Assembly: GCA_020048795.1 (NCBI GenBank)
Contig: JAIFMA010000169.1
Coordinates: forward strand, 1-6,914
DNA from: Rhodoferax sp.
GTDB taxonomy: Bacteria; Pseudomonadota; Gammaproteobacteria; Burkholderiales; Burkholderiaceae_C
DNA: 6,914 bases
Direction of reading: 5' to 3'
Shown piece after piece: positions 5,544-6,914 of this stretch. The notes beneath the pieces are model-generated. The model was not told where the DNA came from, did no database searches, and was given only the letters and a program-made list of their open reading frames with translations. Position 1 is the stretch's first letter, and each line of letters begins with the position of its first letter. The position numbers and the translations under genes are program-made.

Positions 5544-6557
5544 ATGTACACACAGTCGTTCAATGTGCAAGAGTCCTCAGGCCAGAAAAAGGCTACCTCC
5601 GTTGCCTCGCTGGAAAACCCGCAGGCGCAGGCACGTTTTGACCATCAACTGGAGGCCGAAGGCAAAATCGAACCGCAGGACTGGATGCCCGAAGCCTACC
5701 GCAAGACCCTGGTGCGCCAGATCAGCCAGCATGCCCACAGCGAAATTGTCGGCATGCTGCCCGAGGGCAACTGGATCAGCCGTGCCCCCAGCCTGAAACG
5801 CAAGGCGATCCTGATTGCCAAGGTGCAAGACGAAGGCGGCCACGGCCTGTACCTGTACAGCGCCGCCGAAACGCTGGGTGTGGGGCGCGACCAGATGCTG
5901 GCCGACCTGCACAGCGGCAAAGCCAAATACAGCTCCATCTTCAACTACCCGACGCTGAATTGGGCCGATGTCGGCACGATTGGCTGGCTGGTTGACGGTG
6001 CCGCCATCAGCAACCAGATCCCGCTGTGCCGCTGCAGTTATGGCCCGTATGCCCGCGCCATGATCCGCGTTTGCAAAGAGGAATCTTTCCACCAGCGCCA
6101 GGGCTACGAAGCGCTGCTGGTCATGATGCAGGGCACGGCCGCGCAGCGTGCCATGGTGCAGGACTCGGTCAACCGCTTCTGGTGGAAATGCCTGGCCATG
6201 TTTGGTCCACCGGATGCCAACAGTCCGCACAGTGAGCAGGCCATGAAGTGGGGCATCAAGCGCATCAGCAACGACGACTTGCGGCAAAAATTTATTGATG
6301 CCACCGTGCCACAAGCCAATGTGCTGGGCGTGACCCTGCCCGACCCCAAGCTGAAATGGAACGAAGAGCGGCAGCACTACGACCACGGCGAGATCGACTG
6401 GGACGAGTTCTGGGCCACGGTGAACGGCAACGGTCCGTGCAACCACGAGCGCCTGGCCACCCGCGTCAAGGCCCACAACGATGGCCAATGGGTGCGTGAT
6501 GCGGCGCTCGCACACGCCAACAAACAATCTCAAAAAACCATGAAGGAAGCAGCATGA
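5544..6557 (+). CDS. paaA: PaaA, ring-1,2-phenylacetyl-CoA epoxidase catalytic subunit
   Basis: A 337-residue ferritin-like diiron protein, the oxygenase subunit of the PaaABC(D)E multicomponent monooxygenase. The complex adds one oxygen atom across the ring of phenylacetyl-CoA to form the 1,2-epoxide. Diiron ligand motifs are visible: Glu67 in HSEIVGMLPEGNWISRAP, the first ExxH as Glu97/His100 in KVQDEGGHG, and the second as Glu180/His183 in CKEESFHQRQGYE. A further carboxylate is expected in the helix around NWADVGTIGWLVDGA (139-153). The NRFWWKCLAMFGPPD block (210-224) and KWNEERQHYDHGEIDW (271-286) are also characteristic of PaaA. Length is slightly above the 309 residues of E. coli PaaA, with a longer C-terminal tail ending in a lysine/alanine-rich stretch. 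The start ATG has an ideally spaced CGGAGA. The gene overlaps paaB by ATGA. Confidence 0.97.
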   Translation: MYTQSFNVQESSGQKKATSVASLENPQAQARFDHQLEAEGKIEPQDWMPEAYRKTLVRQISQHAHSEIVGMLPEGNWISRAPSLKRKAILIAKVQDEGGHGLYLYSAAETLGVGRDQMLADLHSGKAKYSSIFNYPTLNWADVGTIGWLVDGAAISNQIPLCRCSYGPYARAMIRVCKEESFHQRQGYEALLVMMQGTAAQRAMVQDSVNRFWWKCLAMFGPPDANSPHSEQAMKWGIKRISNDDLRQKFIDATVPQANVLGVTLPDPKLKWNEERQHYDHGEIDWDEFWATVNGNGPCNHERLATRVKAHNDGQWVRDAALAHANKQSQKTMKEAA

Positions 6558-6856
6558 GCACCACCCCACCCGCACTCAAAGACTGGCCCCTGTGGGAAGT
6601 ATTTGTTCGCAGCAAACAAGGCCTGGAGCACAAACACTGCGGCAGTCTGCACGCCAGTGACGCCCAGCACGCGTTACAAATGGCGCGTGATGTCTACACC
6701 CGCCGCCAGGAAGGTGTCAGCATCTGGGTCGTGCCGTCCAAGAGCATTGCAGCCAGCAGCCCAGACGACAAGGATGCGATGTTTGACCCGGCCGCCGACA
6801 AAATCTACCGCCACCCGACTTTCTATGACATTCCTGAAGAAGTGGGGCACATGTAA
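6554..6856 (+). CDS. paaB: PaaB, phenylacetyl-CoA epoxidase small subunit
   Basis: A 100-residue protein, close to the 95 residues of E. coli PaaB. Diagnostic segments are WPLWEVFVRSKQGLEHKHCG (11-30), SLHASDAQHALQMARDVYTRR (31-51), EGVSIWVVPS (53-62) and the C-terminal KIYRHPTFYDIP (83-94) ending in GHM. PaaB has no catalytic metal site. In the family it is needed for epoxidase activity and is thought to link the PaaAC core to the reductase PaaE. The start codon overlaps the paaA stop (ATGA 6554-6557). An AAGGA site at 6543-6547 inside the paaA end serves it. The stop TAA shares its last base with the paaC ATG. Confidence 0.96.
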   Translation: MSTTPPALKDWPLWEVFVRSKQGLEHKHCGSLHASDAQHALQMARDVYTRRQEGVSIWVVPSKSIAASSPDDKDAMFDPAADKIYRHPTFYDIPEEVGHM

Positions 6857-6914
6857 TGGCGGCGTATTTTCAAGATTACCTGCTGCACCTGGCCGACAAC
6901 GCGGTCATTCTGGG
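6856..6914 (+). CDS. paaC: PaaC, phenylacetyl-CoA epoxidase structural subunit, N-terminus only
   Basis: Only the first 19 codons and two bases are in the window. They encode MAAYFQDYLLHLADNAVIL and then the start of a glycine codon. The YLLHLADNAVIL stretch fits the first helix of PaaC (E. coli has YTLRLGDNCLVL at the same place). PaaC is a ferritin-fold protein without metal ligands that forms the core complex with PaaA and helps bind the CoA substrate. The ATG overlaps the paaB stop by one base (TAATG, 6854-6858), so translation is probably coupled. Identity rests on this short match plus the conserved paaABC order. Confidence 0.88.
   Translation, partial: MAAYFQDYLLHLADNAVIL

Noticed and set aside
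5577..6575. Long open frame of about 330 codons on the minus strand opposite paaA
   Set aside because: It lies wholly over paaA, whose diiron motifs prove the + strand reading. The antisense product resembles no family I know.
1..6914. CRISPR arrays, tRNA or rRNA genes, insertion sequences, or phage and defence genes
   Set aside because: None were seen. The window is filled by metabolic genes with short gaps, and there are no spaced direct repeats of array type, no cloverleaf-like sequence and no transposase motifs.

Overview
The window is a piece of an aerobic phenylacetate (paa) degradation cluster, with every gene on the + strand and packed closely. The base composition is GC-rich (by eye, low sixties percent). 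The gene content and the style of the proteins suggest a betaproteobacterium of the order Burkholderiales, probably a Comamonadaceae relative. That placement is an inference from protein character, not from a search.

Layout: (1) 1-328 is the 3' end of paaH (3-hydroxyadipyl-CoA dehydrogenase). It overlaps by ATGA with (2) paaI, 325-801 (hotdog thioesterase). (3) paaK follows at 850-2175 (phenylacetate-CoA ligase). (4) An AT-richer gap of about 100 bp, 2176-2274, carries a repeated operator-like motif and promoter-like hexamers. (5) paaJ, 2275-3480 (or from GTG 2260), is the thiolase of the pathway. (6) 3509-4654 encodes a secreted Leu/Ile/Val-type ABC transporter binding protein, with no permease or ATPase gene beside it here. 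(7) 4724-5518 encodes a crotonase-family protein that looks more like methylglutaconyl-CoA hydratase (LiuC type) than like PaaF or PaaG. (8) 5544 onward is the epoxidase operon paaA-paaB-paaC, joined by overlapping stop/start codons. paaC runs off the right edge.

How the genes fit together: the binding protein may capture an aromatic acid in the periplasm. PaaK activates phenylacetate to phenylacetyl-CoA with ATP. The PaaABC(D)E complex epoxidises the ring of the CoA thioester. After isomerisation and hydrolytic ring opening (PaaG and PaaZ, not in this window), beta-oxidation-like steps follow. PaaJ thiolysis takes part in these, acting on 3-oxo-5,6-dehydrosuberyl-CoA and 3-oxoadipyl-CoA, and PaaH oxidises 3-hydroxyadipyl-CoA. 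The products are acetyl-CoA and succinyl-CoA. PaaI hydrolyses stalled CoA thioesters to free trapped CoA.

Most of the window is a well-understood pathway, and I see no wholly new system. The points that deserve a second look are the LiuC-like crotonase inserted before paaA, the lone binding protein, the repeated CTTATNGGNTAA motif before paaJ, the unresolved paaJ start, and near-identical leaders before the binding-protein gene and paaA. No gene-free stretch longer than 300 bases is present.
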